This document shows, piece after piece, positions 54,779-63,786 of a DNA stretch of 64,000 nucleotides. Positions within the stretch are counted from its first letter, which is position 1. Every line of letters begins with the position of its first letter. The notes under the pieces are model-generated. The model saw nothing but the letters and a program-made list of their open reading frames with translations. It had not been told where the DNA came from and did no database searches. This stretch comes from Calothrix sp. NIES-4101. Lineage in GTDB: Bacteria > Cyanobacteriota > Cyanobacteriia > Cyanobacteriales > Nostocaceae. The DNA lies in contig AP018280.1 in NCBI GenBank assembly GCA_004296455.1, forward strand, positions 6,312,794-6,376,793, read 5' to 3'. Both the position numbers and the translations under genes were made by a program.

Positions 54779-55744
54779 ATGTCTCACCACATTCTTAAAG
54801 CTACTAAAAATACAGTACATCTAGGTGGTTTCTCCCACTTAATCGCACCATCACTAACAGTTGCATCTGGCGATACAGTTACAGTTGAAACATACACAGG
54901 ATTCTATGTTTACGACAAAGCACCAGCAGCATTCCTCACGCCGGAATTTATCGATATTTGTCAAAATCTGCCAGGAGAGCGTAAAATTGCTCCAGGGCCA
55001 CACCTACTTACAGGGCCAATATACATAGAGGATGCAGAGCCGGGAGATGTTTTAGAGGTTGAATTAATCGAAATTTCTCCAAGATTGCCTGTTGGTTTTA
55101 ACGCTATTCGTAGTGGTTGGGGGGCTTTACCAGAAAAATTTACCCAACCCGCCTTAAGATTTATTGATTTAGATTTAGAGAATCAGATTGCCGAATTTCC
55201 CCAAAATTCAGGGGTAAAAATTCCCCTGAAACCGTTCTTTGGTATTCTGGGAGTGGCGACACCAGAAGAAAATCGGTCTTCAATTCCACCAGGTGATTAC
55301 GGTGGTAATATTGATAATCGCGAATTGCAAGCAGGTGCAAAAATATATCTACCAATTTTTGTGCCTGGAGGATTATTTTCGATAGGTGATGGGCATTCTG
55401 CACAGGGAGATGGTGAAGTTAATGTCACTGCGATCGAAACTTCAATGAATGGCACAATTAAGCTGAAGGTTCGTAAAGATTTGCGACTCCAAATACCAAT
55501 AGCAGAAACGGCAACTGATATCATCACAATGGGTTTTGGTAATACTTTAGATGTAGCTTTAGCACAGGCTGTAGAAAGCATGATTGATTTTTTAGAAAAA
55601 TTCATGCATCTATCAGCAGAAGATGCCTATGTGTTGTGTAGTTTAGCTGTCAATTTCCGTATTAGCCAAGTAGTAAATAGCCCCCAGAAAGGTGTACATG
55701 GGATGCTACCAAAATCAATTTTACCCCAACCAATTAACATCTAA
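54779..55744 (+). CDS. Acetamidase/formamidase family protein
   Basis: A 321-residue amidase of the FmdA/AmdA type, which releases ammonia from formamide or acetamide. The family-specific GPIYIEDAEPGDVLEVELIE and DGHSAQGDGEVNVTAIETSM are present. I start at the ATG at 54779 (MSHHILKATKN), which matches homologues. An upstream ATG at 54737 would add 14 residues with no homology. TauE/SafE follows 43 bases later, so the two may be co-transcribed. Confidence 0.92.
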   Translation: MSHHILKATKNTVHLGGFSHLIAPSLTVASGDTVTVETYTGFYVYDKAPAAFLTPEFIDICQNLPGERKIAPGPHLLTGPIYIEDAEPGDVLEVELIEISPRLPVGFNAIRSGWGALPEKFTQPALRFIDLDLENQIAEFPQNSGVKIPLKPFFGILGVATPEENRSSIPPGDYGGNIDNRELQAGAKIYLPIFVPGGLFSIGDGHSAQGDGEVNVTAIETSMNGTIKLKVRKDLRLQIPIAETATDIITMGFGNTLDVALAQAVESMIDFLEKFMHLSAEDAYVLCSLAVNFRISQVVNSPQKGVHGMLPKSILPQPINI

Positions 55745-55787
55745 AATCCCAACTTCCAATTCTATAATCAAAAATATCAAATAATTT

Positions 55788-56591
55788 ATGCTTCCTTCAA
55801 ATTGGTTACTTCTGCTTATTGGTGGTTTATTGTCCGGTATACTGGCGGGTTTTTTAGGTATTGGTGGTGGGACGATTTTAGTTCCAATACAAGTAGCTTT
55901 AGGATATCCTCCAATTCAAGCAGTTGCAACTAGCAGTCTTGCAATCGTCATCACTGCAATTTCTGGAAGTATCCAAAATTGGCGGATGGGTTATTTAAGT
56001 TTCCAGCGCGTTATGTCTTTAGGGTTTCCGGCAGTGATTACCGCACAATTAGGTGTAGAGATTGCAGCCATAATTCCTGCTCATGTACTATTAATTACTT
56101 TTGGATTACTACTTTTATTTAATATATATTTGGTAGAACTACGTAAGCGTATTGCTAACGCGCAAAATCAAGAACAGAATTCATCTGAGCAATTTAATCC
56201 AGTTTTAGCCAGAATATTCACTGGAGGCGCTGCTGGTGTCCTCGCAGGGTTATTTGGTGTTGGTGGTGGGGTAATAATGGTACCGTTACAAATTTTGTTA
56301 TTGGGAGAAACAATTAAAGTCGCTATTCAAACTAGTTTAGGGGTAATTATTATTACTGCTATTTCGGCAACAATTGGACATGCTGCAAAAGGCAATATTT
56401 TATGGATGGAAGGAATAATTTTAGGATTAGGTGGACTAGTGGGAGCGCAAATTAGCACCCGTTTTTTACCTAAATTACCTGATCATGTTGTCAGTATTGC
56501 TTTTCGGAGCTTGCTAGCTATTTTGTCTGTATATATATTTTGGCAGGCTTGGCAAAAGTTTCTTGAAGCAACATCTTTGTCGAGTCTATGA
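55788..56591 (+). CDS. Sulfite exporter TauE/SafE family protein
   Basis: A 267-residue membrane protein with about eight helices arranged as an internal repeat, each half starting with a glycine-rich block (GFLGIGGGTILVPIQVALG and GLFGVGGGVIMVPLQILLLG). That pattern defines TauE/SafE exporters of sulfur or carbon oxyanions. The substrate here is unknown, and pairing with an amidase does not reveal it. The gene closes with no terminator before the repeated hairpins described below. Confidence 0.9.
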   Translation: MLPSNWLLLLIGGLLSGILAGFLGIGGGTILVPIQVALGYPPIQAVATSSLAIVITAISGSIQNWRMGYLSFQRVMSLGFPAVITAQLGVEIAAIIPAHVLLITFGLLLLFNIYLVELRKRIANAQNQEQNSSEQFNPVLARIFTGGAAGVLAGLFGVGGGVIMVPLQILLLGETIKVAIQTSLGVIIITAISATIGHAAKGNILWMEGIILGLGGLVGAQISTRFLPKLPDHVVSIAFRSLLAILSVYIFWQAWQKFLEATSLSSL

Positions 56592-56752
56592 AATTAGCAA
56601 TTGCTTTTGAGTCTGCGCTGTTGAAAGTTAATTATTTATTTGCCGCAGACAATATTCCAGAGGATTACTGAATGGGTAGGTCAAGAGAGAATAATGATGA
56701 TTATCTTTGTGCCTTCACAGTGTAACTACTGAGTCCTGTTGATTCTTAACCA

Positions 56753-56861
56753 AATATTTCAGAGTATACTCGGACGCATTTTTCAGAAATATCGTGGTAT
56801 TTTACACTTAGCGTTCCTCTGCTACTGAGGGCGGCAAAGTCGCCCCTTAGCAGTTTTTTTT
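56753..56861 (+). ncRNA. Candidate small RNA, copy 1 (structured, ends in terminator)
   Basis: The unit begins AATATTTC, contains TATACT at 56765-56770 as a possible -10 box, then GGACGCATTTTTCAGAAATATCGTGG, and ends in the hairpin CTGCTACTGAGGGCG...CGCCC-CTTAGCAG followed by eight T. A second copy occurs 372 bases downstream. The pairing is kept in both although bases differ. Expression is not shown. Confidence 0.45.
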
Positions 56862-57124
56862 ATTGCATTTTATTTAGTAAATTCTAGATTGCTAGCTAGC
56901 TTCGTATGACAAACAGCTACTTTATCTATGACTAAATAATTATTAAAGCATTAAACCAGAAATCTCTACAATCAACTTGCTGAAACCATAATATCCGAAA
57001 CCAATATCTCCAACCATAATGGACGGGATAAAATCTGTCCTCTCTCAACAAAGCAGACAAAATAATGCTGCTATTGTATTAATGACCACAGTAAAACCAC
57101 TTAATCCAGCAAAAAGGGGGAGAA

Positions 57125-57232
57125 AATATTTCGGGATAAATGCGGACGCATCTTCCAGAAATATCGTGGTACTTTACACATTAGCGTTCCTCTGCTACTG
57201 AGGGCGGTGATAACGTCCTCTTAGCGGTTTTT
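57125..57232 (+). ncRNA. Candidate small RNA, copy 2
   Basis: It matches copy 1 over about 108 bases, nearly without gaps. The hairpin arms differ (GAGGGCG pairs with CGTCCTC; CTGCTA with TAGCGG) but the stem is preserved by compensating changes. The T-run is five bases. The position of the -10 box (GATAAAT at 57135-57141) is less convincing than in copy 1. Confidence 0.4.
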
Positions 57233-57256
57233 CTAGTTTAACTCACTTTTTTTTTG

Positions 57257-57294
57257 ACTGTCTCTATTTTGAACATAGAGAGTGATGTTTTTTT
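57257..57294 (+). terminator. Rho-independent terminator downstream of the duplicated units
   Basis: CTCTAT (57262-57267) pairs with ATAGAG (57275-57280), extended by ACT/AGT, and seven T follow at 57288-57294. It lies on the plus strand with no protein gene upstream, so it may end a longer transcript from the duplicated units. Confidence 0.55.
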
Positions 57295-57396
57295 GGCGTT
57301 TTTTGACACAATCAGATTGCTGAGTTCCCCAAGTGATATTAAGTGTGTTCTGCCAAGAGATGAGATGAATCATTTCTCTATAGGCAATACATCCTA

Positions 57397-59586
57397 TTAA
57401 GTATCTTCGCTGATGTCACGCTTGGGTGGACGGTTATAAGAAAAAGTGAAAGTGTCACAACTGGAAATCACCTGACACATTTCTTCATACATTGGATATT
57501 TGCCGATACCACTCAAGCTTAACCAAGCTTTTGTGCGTGTCATAGCGACAAATAACTGGTTACGTAGGGTTAAATCACTTTCGTGGCGGGCAATGGAGTC
57601 AAGCCCTAGCAAATAAACCATATCAGCCTCATTCCCTTTGGCGCGGGGAAGACGCGAGACTGTAACACTACCATCGTCCCAAAACATATTCGGTTTACTT
57701 TCCTGCCATGCAAATGTAACTGTATTGTTTTGTGGTGCACTGGGAATATAAATATCAATGCCCTGCTGGATTAAAAATTCTGCTACCTGCACTTCTAAAT
57801 CTTTTGCTTCCATTGATGTACCTAATATGAGTATCAATATATCCCGACTGGGGTTGAGTCCGTCGTGGACGATATTGTGCATGACTTTTTCAGATAGTGC
57901 AGTTAATTCCTCTTGACGGGTGTTGTAGGTTTCAAATTCCAATACAGGTTCACCCCAAATTTCGGGGATAGGGTTAGGAGAATACTTAGCAGGGCGGTGA
58001 ATAGTTATTTGCTGTCCAAGACGACGAAAATCACCATTCACTTCGTAACCAATTTTTTCCCAATCTTTTTTATTAGTAATTCCCGACAACATTCCCTGGG
58101 GACGCAACAAACCCATTCCCACGGCATGGGCTGCGGTAAGTACCCGTCCGGGTGTACGATAACAATGACGCATGATGTGCGATCGCATGATACCACCGGG
58201 ATACTGGGGTTGTTTGTTGAGAATATCTGCAAGTTCTGCACCAAATATTTCTTTGGCTGTGGGTACAGTTAAGTTATCTAAGCTTTGAGCTTCATCATAA
58301 GCCCAAATTAACCGTTTTTCTTGAGGTTGTTCGACACTTACCGGACGCAAGGCTTGATAAGCTAACCAATAAATTGCTTGTTTGTCTGCAAACTTTAAAT
58401 CTGCATCTGTAACTAAATCTTGACCTTCATCAATCAAGATTGCATCAAACATTGGTTGAATTGTAATTTCCTCTTGAAGTCGTTTACATAACTCCGCTAA
58501 AGCCTGCTGTGGTTGTTTCTCCGTCGTGTCAGCAACCGTCCAGCGTCGCTTTCCGTGGTGTTCACAAATTATCCCATATAATCCTGGTTGTTCTTTTGCA
58601 CCCCAAGCATGAAGCAGGCGCAGTTTCCTATTCGTTTTGGGATTATATTGGACTTCTCCCCCGCTAAATCGTCGCAACCATTTATCCACCAAAATTGTCA
58701 TTTGGTCGTACAATGACCGAGTGAAAAACACTAAGGCAATATCCCATTCTGGATGTTTGAGGTGCATATGTGCTGCTTTTTGACATAGCAGTACCGTTTT
58801 TCCTGAACCTGCAATACCACGAATTCGTTGCATCCCTGGAGGAATTTCTTTACCAATATGTTCTTGCTGTAAATCGATATCGTAAAGTTTGTCTCGCAGG
58901 GAGTTAAGAATATGAGAACGGGATTTGCCACTAGTTGTAATTTGACGTTGTGGTTGGCGAAGTACAGGTGTTCCACTAATCACTGAAAGGAGTAATTCCC
59001 AATCTTTATCTTCGAGACTTTCTCCGGGGACGATGGGGGAAATTTGGGAAATAGATTCGCGGAAAGATGCGAATTTTTGCGTCTCTACATTTTCATGTTC
59101 AGGAGTTTGGCAGTTTAAGTTTAAATTTAAATTTAATTGGTTTTGGAACAGAATATTTTGGCTGTTGGGTAACTCATGAAAACCTTTGTTTTGCCATTGT
59201 TCTGCGGTGATGTGGGGTAAGGCAACAATAGCTCTACCAATGACTTTACGCCAGATTGCCGGCTCGCGATCGCAATTCCCAATTAATGCACGTAGTTGAT
59301 GTTCTACACGTTGTTGAGAGATTGCATATAAAGTTTCGATATCACTTTCGATAGTAATGGGTAAAATTTCAATTACTAATAAACCTAATTCGCGATCTAC
59401 TATGAAAATATCTGGTTCCTTGCGGATTTCTCCTAGTGGCGAGAAAATCGGATACCGCCAATATCCTAAACAATTGCGATCGCTAAAAGCTGTTTTGAAA
59501 GTATTCCAAATACTCTCTTCTTCAGTTTGTAATGCTTCAGTTGTAATAAATTTATCATTCTCTTTCTCGTTACCCACGGTCATCAT
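57397..59586 (-). CDS. UvrD-like helicase with N-terminal NERD-like domain
   Basis: A 729-residue protein. The N-terminal region (about residues 40-150) matches a nuclease-related (NERD) domain with D59 (EPDIFIV) and E73, but the expected catalytic lysine of the ExK motif is Leu (VIEIL, residue 75), so it may be catalytically inactive. A superfamily 1 helicase follows: Walker A GIAGSGKT (257-264), Walker B DEGQD (386-390), and C-terminal motifs KGNEADMVYLLG and LFVAMTRTKAWL. A low-complexity LNLNLNLN stretch links them. NERD-helicase proteins occur in plasmid and defence settings, but no partner is adjacent. Start at ATG 59586. Confidence 0.85.
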   Translation of the reverse strand: MMTVGNEKENDKFITTEALQTEEESIWNTFKTAFSDRNCLGYWRYPIFSPLGEIRKEPDIFIVDRELGLLVIEILPITIESDIETLYAISQQRVEHQLRALIGNCDREPAIWRKVIGRAIVALPHITAEQWQNKGFHELPNSQNILFQNQLNLNLNLNCQTPEHENVETQKFASFRESISQISPIVPGESLEDKDWELLLSVISGTPVLRQPQRQITTSGKSRSHILNSLRDKLYDIDLQQEHIGKEIPPGMQRIRGIAGSGKTVLLCQKAAHMHLKHPEWDIALVFFTRSLYDQMTILVDKWLRRFSGGEVQYNPKTNRKLRLLHAWGAKEQPGLYGIICEHHGKRRWTVADTTEKQPQQALAELCKRLQEEITIQPMFDAILIDEGQDLVTDADLKFADKQAIYWLAYQALRPVSVEQPQEKRLIWAYDEAQSLDNLTVPTAKEIFGAELADILNKQPQYPGGIMRSHIMRHCYRTPGRVLTAAHAVGMGLLRPQGMLSGITNKKDWEKIGYEVNGDFRRLGQQITIHRPAKYSPNPIPEIWGEPVLEFETYNTRQEELTALSEKVMHNIVHDGLNPSRDILILILGTSMEAKDLEVQVAEFLIQQGIDIYIPSAPQNNTVTFAWQESKPNMFWDDGSVTVSRLPRAKGNEADMVYLLGLDSIARHESDLTLRNQLFVAMTRTKAWLSLSGIGKYPMYEEMCQVISSCDTFTFSYNRPPKRDISEDT

Positions 59587-59811
59587 CAGCACCCAGAAGT
59601 TATCTTGAATACAAAAACACCTTATTTATGCTGCCAAGCTAGCATTCCGGGAATACGAGTAACCAGTGCAGTTCTACGGAGAACCTGGATTTAGGGAGAT
59701 TGAGGAAGACTCAGGGTATATACGATGTGAATGTAAGAATTTTATATTGTAAATCTCAAATTCACAGGTTTTAAGACAGAACTTAGATGTTAATCTACAG
59801 AGGAAAAACAT

Positions 59812-59988
59812 ATGACACCAGAAGAAAAAAAAGAAATTCTGGAAACTTATAAATGGATAAAAGTAAAATACTATCAACTCGACGAAAATAAATCTTGGGA
59901 AGAACGTTATCGAGATTTAGAAAAGCATCATTGGGAAGAAACTAATTTTTTAATTGCAAAAATACGAGAAATTATAGAATTAATTTGA
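59812..59988 (+). CDS. Small charged protein, 58 aa
   Basis: A 58-residue, highly charged helical protein (MTPEEKKEILETYKWIKVKY, then SWEERYRDLEKHHWEETNF). It has a good ribosome-binding sequence (AGAGGAAAAACAT) and no membrane segment. I cannot name the family. The strong site and coherent amphipathic composition support it. It lies in the gap between the helicase and a hypothetical secreted protein. Confidence 0.65.
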   Translation: MTPEEKKEILETYKWIKVKYYQLDENKSWEERYRDLEKHHWEETNFLIAKIREIIELI

Positions 59989-60140
59989 TGCGATATTTCG
60001 CCTGCAAACAATCTTCCCAAGGAACCGCTACGCGATCGCAAAACTGCAAAATGTATCTAAACTAATAAGAAAACTAACAAAATCAATAAATACTGAGTTC
60101 CAGTGCTAAAAATACTACTAATCCATTTTTAGCCTTTTCT

Positions 60141-61385
60141 ATGCGTCTCTTTGTTTGTTCACTGTTATTGGTACTTACCCTCGCATTTCCTCTGTCATCA
60201 ATTGTTAAATCAGCACCTCCTCCAACATCGGATATTGAGCAATATTTGGTAAATGCTCAATTTAAACAAGGAGAAACCGCACTCTTAGCCAAACTCCAGC
60301 AAAATCCCAATAATGATCGCGATCGCTTTGGGCTTGGGGTGATACAGTTGATGGCAGGAACGGAAAGATTAATGCAGTCTTTATATCGTTATGGTTTGCA
60401 GCAAAATTACTTCACAGCCTTTTTCCCGATTTTGCGTCTTCCGGTTCCTGCAAATCCCAAGCCAGAGCAAATTACTTATGCAGAATCTCGGAATATCCTG
60501 CAAAACCTGTTGAATGACTTGGATAAAGTTAAAACAACTCTCGAACCAATTAAAGATAATCAAATTAAACTTCCCTTGCGGCTAGGAATGACACGCATGG
60601 ATTTTAATGCCAACGGGAAATTGGAAGCAAATGAATCTTTTTGGCAAACCTTTAATCAACTTTCAGGAATACCAGCAACTGAAAAAACAGCACAAGCATT
60701 TGCGATCGCTTTTGATGCTGGCGATGTAGTCTGGTTGCGGGGATATTGTAATTTACTTTCGGCGATCGCGCAAACTGTTTTAGCCCACGATGGCAGCAAA
60801 TTATTTAATTCATCTGCACATCTGGTTTTTGCCAAACCACAAACTCCTTACCCATTTCTTACCAATGGAACGGGGGCATTCAGTTGGGGTGGAGGTATCG
60901 ATATTAGTGATATTATTGCCTTTTTGCATTTAATAAATCTTCCAGTTGTCGAACCTCAACGCATGACAGCAGCATTACAACATTTGCAAACAGTAACTAA
61001 ACTGAGTCGAGAATCTTGGAAATTAATTTTGGCTGAAACCGATAATGACAGAGAATGGTTACCAAGCCCGAAACAAAAGGGTGTAATTCCCAATGCAACG
61101 GTGACACAACCAATGATTGATAGTTGGTTAACTTTCCTGAATGAAACTGATGCGCTGCTAACAGGTAAAAAACTAGTTCCGTTTTGGAGAAAACGGGAAA
61201 TGCGAGGAATCAACTTAAACAAAGTCTTTACTAAACCCCAACCCTTTGATTTAGTTCTGTGGATACAGGGAACAGCAGCAGCACCATATTTAGAGCCAGG
61301 AGTGCTAACTGATGTTGCGACTTGGCAAAGATTAATGGAGGTTTTCCGAGGACAATTTTTCCAGTTTGCAGCTTGGTTTAATTAA
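60141..61385 (+). CDS. Secreted protein of unknown function, 414 aa
   Basis: A signal peptide (MRLFVCSLLLVLTLAFPLSS) is followed by a helical protein with tetratricopeptide-like spacing early on (QFKQGETALLAKLQQNPNND). An isolated EF-hand-like loop (DFNANGKLEANESF) could bind calcium. The rest has GGGIDISDIIAFLHLINLP and LQGTAAAPYLEPG-like elements that I do not recognise. No catalytic residues are evident. Converges on a lipoprotein gene. Confidence 0.75.
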   Translation: MRLFVCSLLLVLTLAFPLSSIVKSAPPPTSDIEQYLVNAQFKQGETALLAKLQQNPNNDRDRFGLGVIQLMAGTERLMQSLYRYGLQQNYFTAFFPILRLPVPANPKPEQITYAESRNILQNLLNDLDKVKTTLEPIKDNQIKLPLRLGMTRMDFNANGKLEANESFWQTFNQLSGIPATEKTAQAFAIAFDAGDVVWLRGYCNLLSAIAQTVLAHDGSKLFNSSAHLVFAKPQTPYPFLTNGTGAFSWGGGIDISDIIAFLHLINLPVVEPQRMTAALQHLQTVTKLSRESWKLILAETDNDREWLPSPKQKGVIPNATVTQPMIDSWLTFLNETDALLTGKKLVPFWRKREMRGINLNKVFTKPQPFDLVLWIQGTAAAPYLEPGVLTDVATWQRLMEVFRGQFFQFAAWFN

Positions 61386-61389
61386 AGCA

Positions 61390-61866
61390 TCAAGGGGCAT
61401 AAGCTTTGCAATATTCAAACAAATTATCATTAGATTGCAGCCACTTTTGAAAAGCATCCCTGTGCTTCTGTTTCAGTTCTGGTGGGACTTGACTCAATTC
61501 TACTTCGCTAGGATTACCTGGTAAAGAAGCGATCGCCTTTGCTCTGTCACGAAAAGTCTGACTGAAAGCATTACTGGCTTCGACGTAATGTTTTTGCAGT
61601 TCTTGGGATTTTGCCTCTTGAAATTTTAAATCACCAATATCTCGCCCAAGTTCATCTTGGGATTTTGCGATCGCATTTATTGCTTTTACCGTAGACTCTT
61701 TTGTCTTGATCTGAGTTTTTGCTATTTCACTGGGTGTTTGAGCGCTTTTAGCTATTGCTTGCCAATACTTTTGACAATCAGCAGCTTGCCCTAAATTTCC
61801 ACAGCCACTCAAACAGAGAACACTGATAAGTACACAAGTTTTAACTAGGTAATAGATTCTACGCAT
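61390..61866 (-). CDS. Putative lipoprotein, 158 aa
   Basis: From ATG 61866 (MRRIYYLVKT) a basic start and hydrophobic stretch lead to lipobox LSGC, so the mature protein is probably lipid-anchored. The remainder is a helical, Lys/Gln/Ala-rich domain (SEIAKTQIKTKESTVKAINA) with two later Cys residues. An upstream TTG start at 61914 is possible but would bury the signal peptide. Function unknown. Confidence 0.72.
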   Translation of the reverse strand: MRRIYYLVKTCVLISVLCLSGCGNLGQAADCQKYWQAIAKSAQTPSEIAKTQIKTKESTVKAINAIAKSQDELGRDIGDLKFQEAKSQELQKHYVEASNAFSQTFRDRAKAIASLPGNPSEVELSQVPPELKQKHRDAFQKWLQSNDNLFEYCKAYAP

Positions 61867-62020
61867 AAAACAATCATTGATGTATGTCGAGATACATGTA
61901 TTTTTCCCAAGCAAGCAACAATTGTTTAATTACAGTTTTGACAACAAAAAACTACACATCAAAAACACCATCCTTGTCTTTGCTGCGTGAAGGCAATATT
62001 TTTGCATGACTCATTTCAAC

Positions 62021-62104
62021 GGAGAGGGTGGGATTCGAACCCACGGATGCTTTCACATCAAACGATTTCAAGTCGTTCGCATTCGACCACTCTGCCACCT
62101 CTCC
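62021..62104 (-). tRNA. tRNA-Ser(UGA)
   Basis: On the minus strand the sequence folds into a class II tRNA. The acceptor stem is GGAGAGG/CCTCTCC. The anticodon loop is CTTGAAA with anticodon TGA. A long variable arm (TGATGTGAAAGCATC) follows, and the T-arm carries GTTCGAATC. The variable arm and anticodon identify serine. The CCA end is not encoded. Confidence 0.95.
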
Positions 62105-62442
62105 AAACTAACGGTCAGCTAGTTTTTAGATCGATAAATCGATCAGAATAATTAACGACCTAATTGATTAGGTTAACACATTTCCAGAATACTGCAACTA
62201 GAAATTACAATTAGATAACAAGCAATTTCCCATTAAATTGCAAATTTCACGGATTACGACTCTTTTATCACATCAATTTTCCCAACCCAGGGCTAATTTT
62301 CTCTCTAATTCTCTAGCTACCTTTCTCCAACGACTTTACAGCAAGCTGCTGCCCAGCCTATTTACCCCTTCTAGAGCAATAAGCATAGACAGCAACCTCA
62401 TGACTAGAAGTCACGAGTATACAACTTACAGGAATTAATTAA
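62105..62442. other. Intergenic region upstream of tRNA-Ser
   Basis: It includes a short inverted repeat GATCGATAAATCGATC (around 62130-62145) near the tRNA gene, possibly part of its promoter region. No protein gene is convincing. Confidence 0.5.
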
Positions 62443-63786
62443 CTAACTTAGAGATTGCTGGATTGGGATTTCAATCACAAATTTTGCGCCTTTACCGGGA
62501 GTAGATTCACAATATAATCTACCTTTATGCTTATCAACAATAATTTGGTGACTAATCGACAAACCTAGTCCAGTACCTTTGTTTACATCTTTAGTGGTAA
62601 AAAAGGGATCAAATAATTTTGACATAATTTCTTCACAAATACCACAACCGTTATCAATAATATGGATTGCGACCCAATTATTGTTAAGTAATTGAGTAAT
62701 AATTTTAATACAAGGGCTTGATTCTTCTTCTAGAACATCAATCGCATTTACCAAGATATTCATAAACACCTGATTAAGTTGACCAGGGAAACATTCAATT
62801 TCCGGAAGTTCTGCATAATTTTTGATAATTTGTATTTCTGGATGGTTGGGTTTAGCTTTAAGGCGATTGTGCAAAATTAAGAGAGTACTTTCAATTCCTT
62901 CGTGAATATTTACTTGTTTCAAATCAGCCTCATCCAAGCGTGAGAAGTTACGTAAAGACACAACAATTTCCTGAATACGTTCAGTGCCAAACTTCATTGA
63001 ATCTATGATTCTTGGTAAATCTGCAACTATAAACTCTAAATCAGCTGCATCTATTTCTTTTTCGATTTCGGGAACAGGTTGAGGATATACTTCCTGATAA
63101 ATATTTAGTAGATGGAGTAAATTATTAGTATATGTATGGATATGAGATAAATTACCATAGATAAAATTAATAGGGTTATTAATTTCATGGGCAACACCAG
63201 CAACTAGTTGTCCCAAGGCTGCCATTTTCTCATTTTGTACTAATCGGCTATAGTTATGCTGAAGGTTGGCTAAATTATTAGTAACTACTCTGGATTCTTC
63301 TTCTGCCTGCTGTAATTGAGCAAGTGTTAAAACATGAATTTGTGAGTGAGCTAGAAGTAAGTGATGGAAATCGAGTAACCCATATCTTGAGAACTTCGTC
63401 TGCACTACAATCGGTTCATACACGAGTTGCGGAGAACGCGCCAATGCCTTATGAGTAGCTTCTAAAATTGGTGTATCTTCAGGAAGTACAAACACCTCTG
63501 GTTGGATTATATTGTAGAGATTTTCGATAGGTCTGCTGGAAAATAACCCCAAACTATAAGGGCGACTCATATATTCAAAAAATCTTCGTCGCGAAATCAT
63601 TCCCACATAATACTGATTTTTAGTGAGGATAATTCCTGGCAGTAGATTATCTTTCTCAAAGAGTTTAATTAAATCATCTCCTGGACAATTTAAGTCAATT
63701 TGAACTTGCCAAAGTGGTAACTCCTGCAAGGTTGAATTTAATCTTGGGTAAAGAACATCAGGAATTGATGTAAATAGGTCTTTCAT
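62443..63786 (-). CDS. Sensor histidine kinase with CBS-like N-terminal region
   Basis: A 447-residue kinase. The N-terminal 150 residues look like a ligand-binding CBS pair (GIILTKNQYYVGMISRRRFF; EDTPILEATHKALARSPQL; VVQTKFSRYGLLDFHHLL). A coiled-coil linker follows, then the dimerisation/phosphoacceptor helix with H200 (GVAHEINNPINF). The ATPase domain has an N-box (QVFMNILVNAID), the G1 box (IIDNGCGI) and the G2 box (KGTGLGLSISHQI). Its response regulator is not adjacent. Possible membrane segments are not evident. Confidence 0.9.
   Translation of the reverse strand: MKDLFTSIPDVLYPRLNSTLQELPLWQVQIDLNCPGDDLIKLFEKDNLLPGIILTKNQYYVGMISRRRFFEYMSRPYSLGLFSSRPIENLYNIIQPEVFVLPEDTPILEATHKALARSPQLVYEPIVVQTKFSRYGLLDFHHLLLAHSQIHVLTLAQLQQAEEESRVVTNNLANLQHNYSRLVQNEKMAALGQLVAGVAHEINNPINFIYGNLSHIHTYTNNLLHLLNIYQEVYPQPVPEIEKEIDAADLEFIVADLPRIIDSMKFGTERIQEIVVSLRNFSRLDEADLKQVNIHEGIESTLLILHNRLKAKPNHPEIQIIKNYAELPEIECFPGQLNQVFMNILVNAIDVLEEESSPCIKIITQLLNNNWVAIHIIDNGCGICEEIMSKLFDPFFTTKDVNKGTGLGLSISHQIIVDKHKGRLYCESTPGKGAKFVIEIPIQQSLS

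Larger units (their letters stand above)
56592..57396. other. 0.8 kb intergenic region with duplicated structured units
   Basis: It contains two near-identical ~108-base units (56753-56861, 57125-57232), each ending in a hairpin with a T-run, and a further plus-strand terminator at 57257-57294. A 60-codon frame at 57019-57201 ends inside the second unit and is not supported. Confidence 0.6.

Noticed and set aside
57019-57201. 60-codon frame between the duplicated units
   Set aside because: It ends inside the structured repeat, has no ribosome-binding site that I can see and encodes no recognisable sequence.
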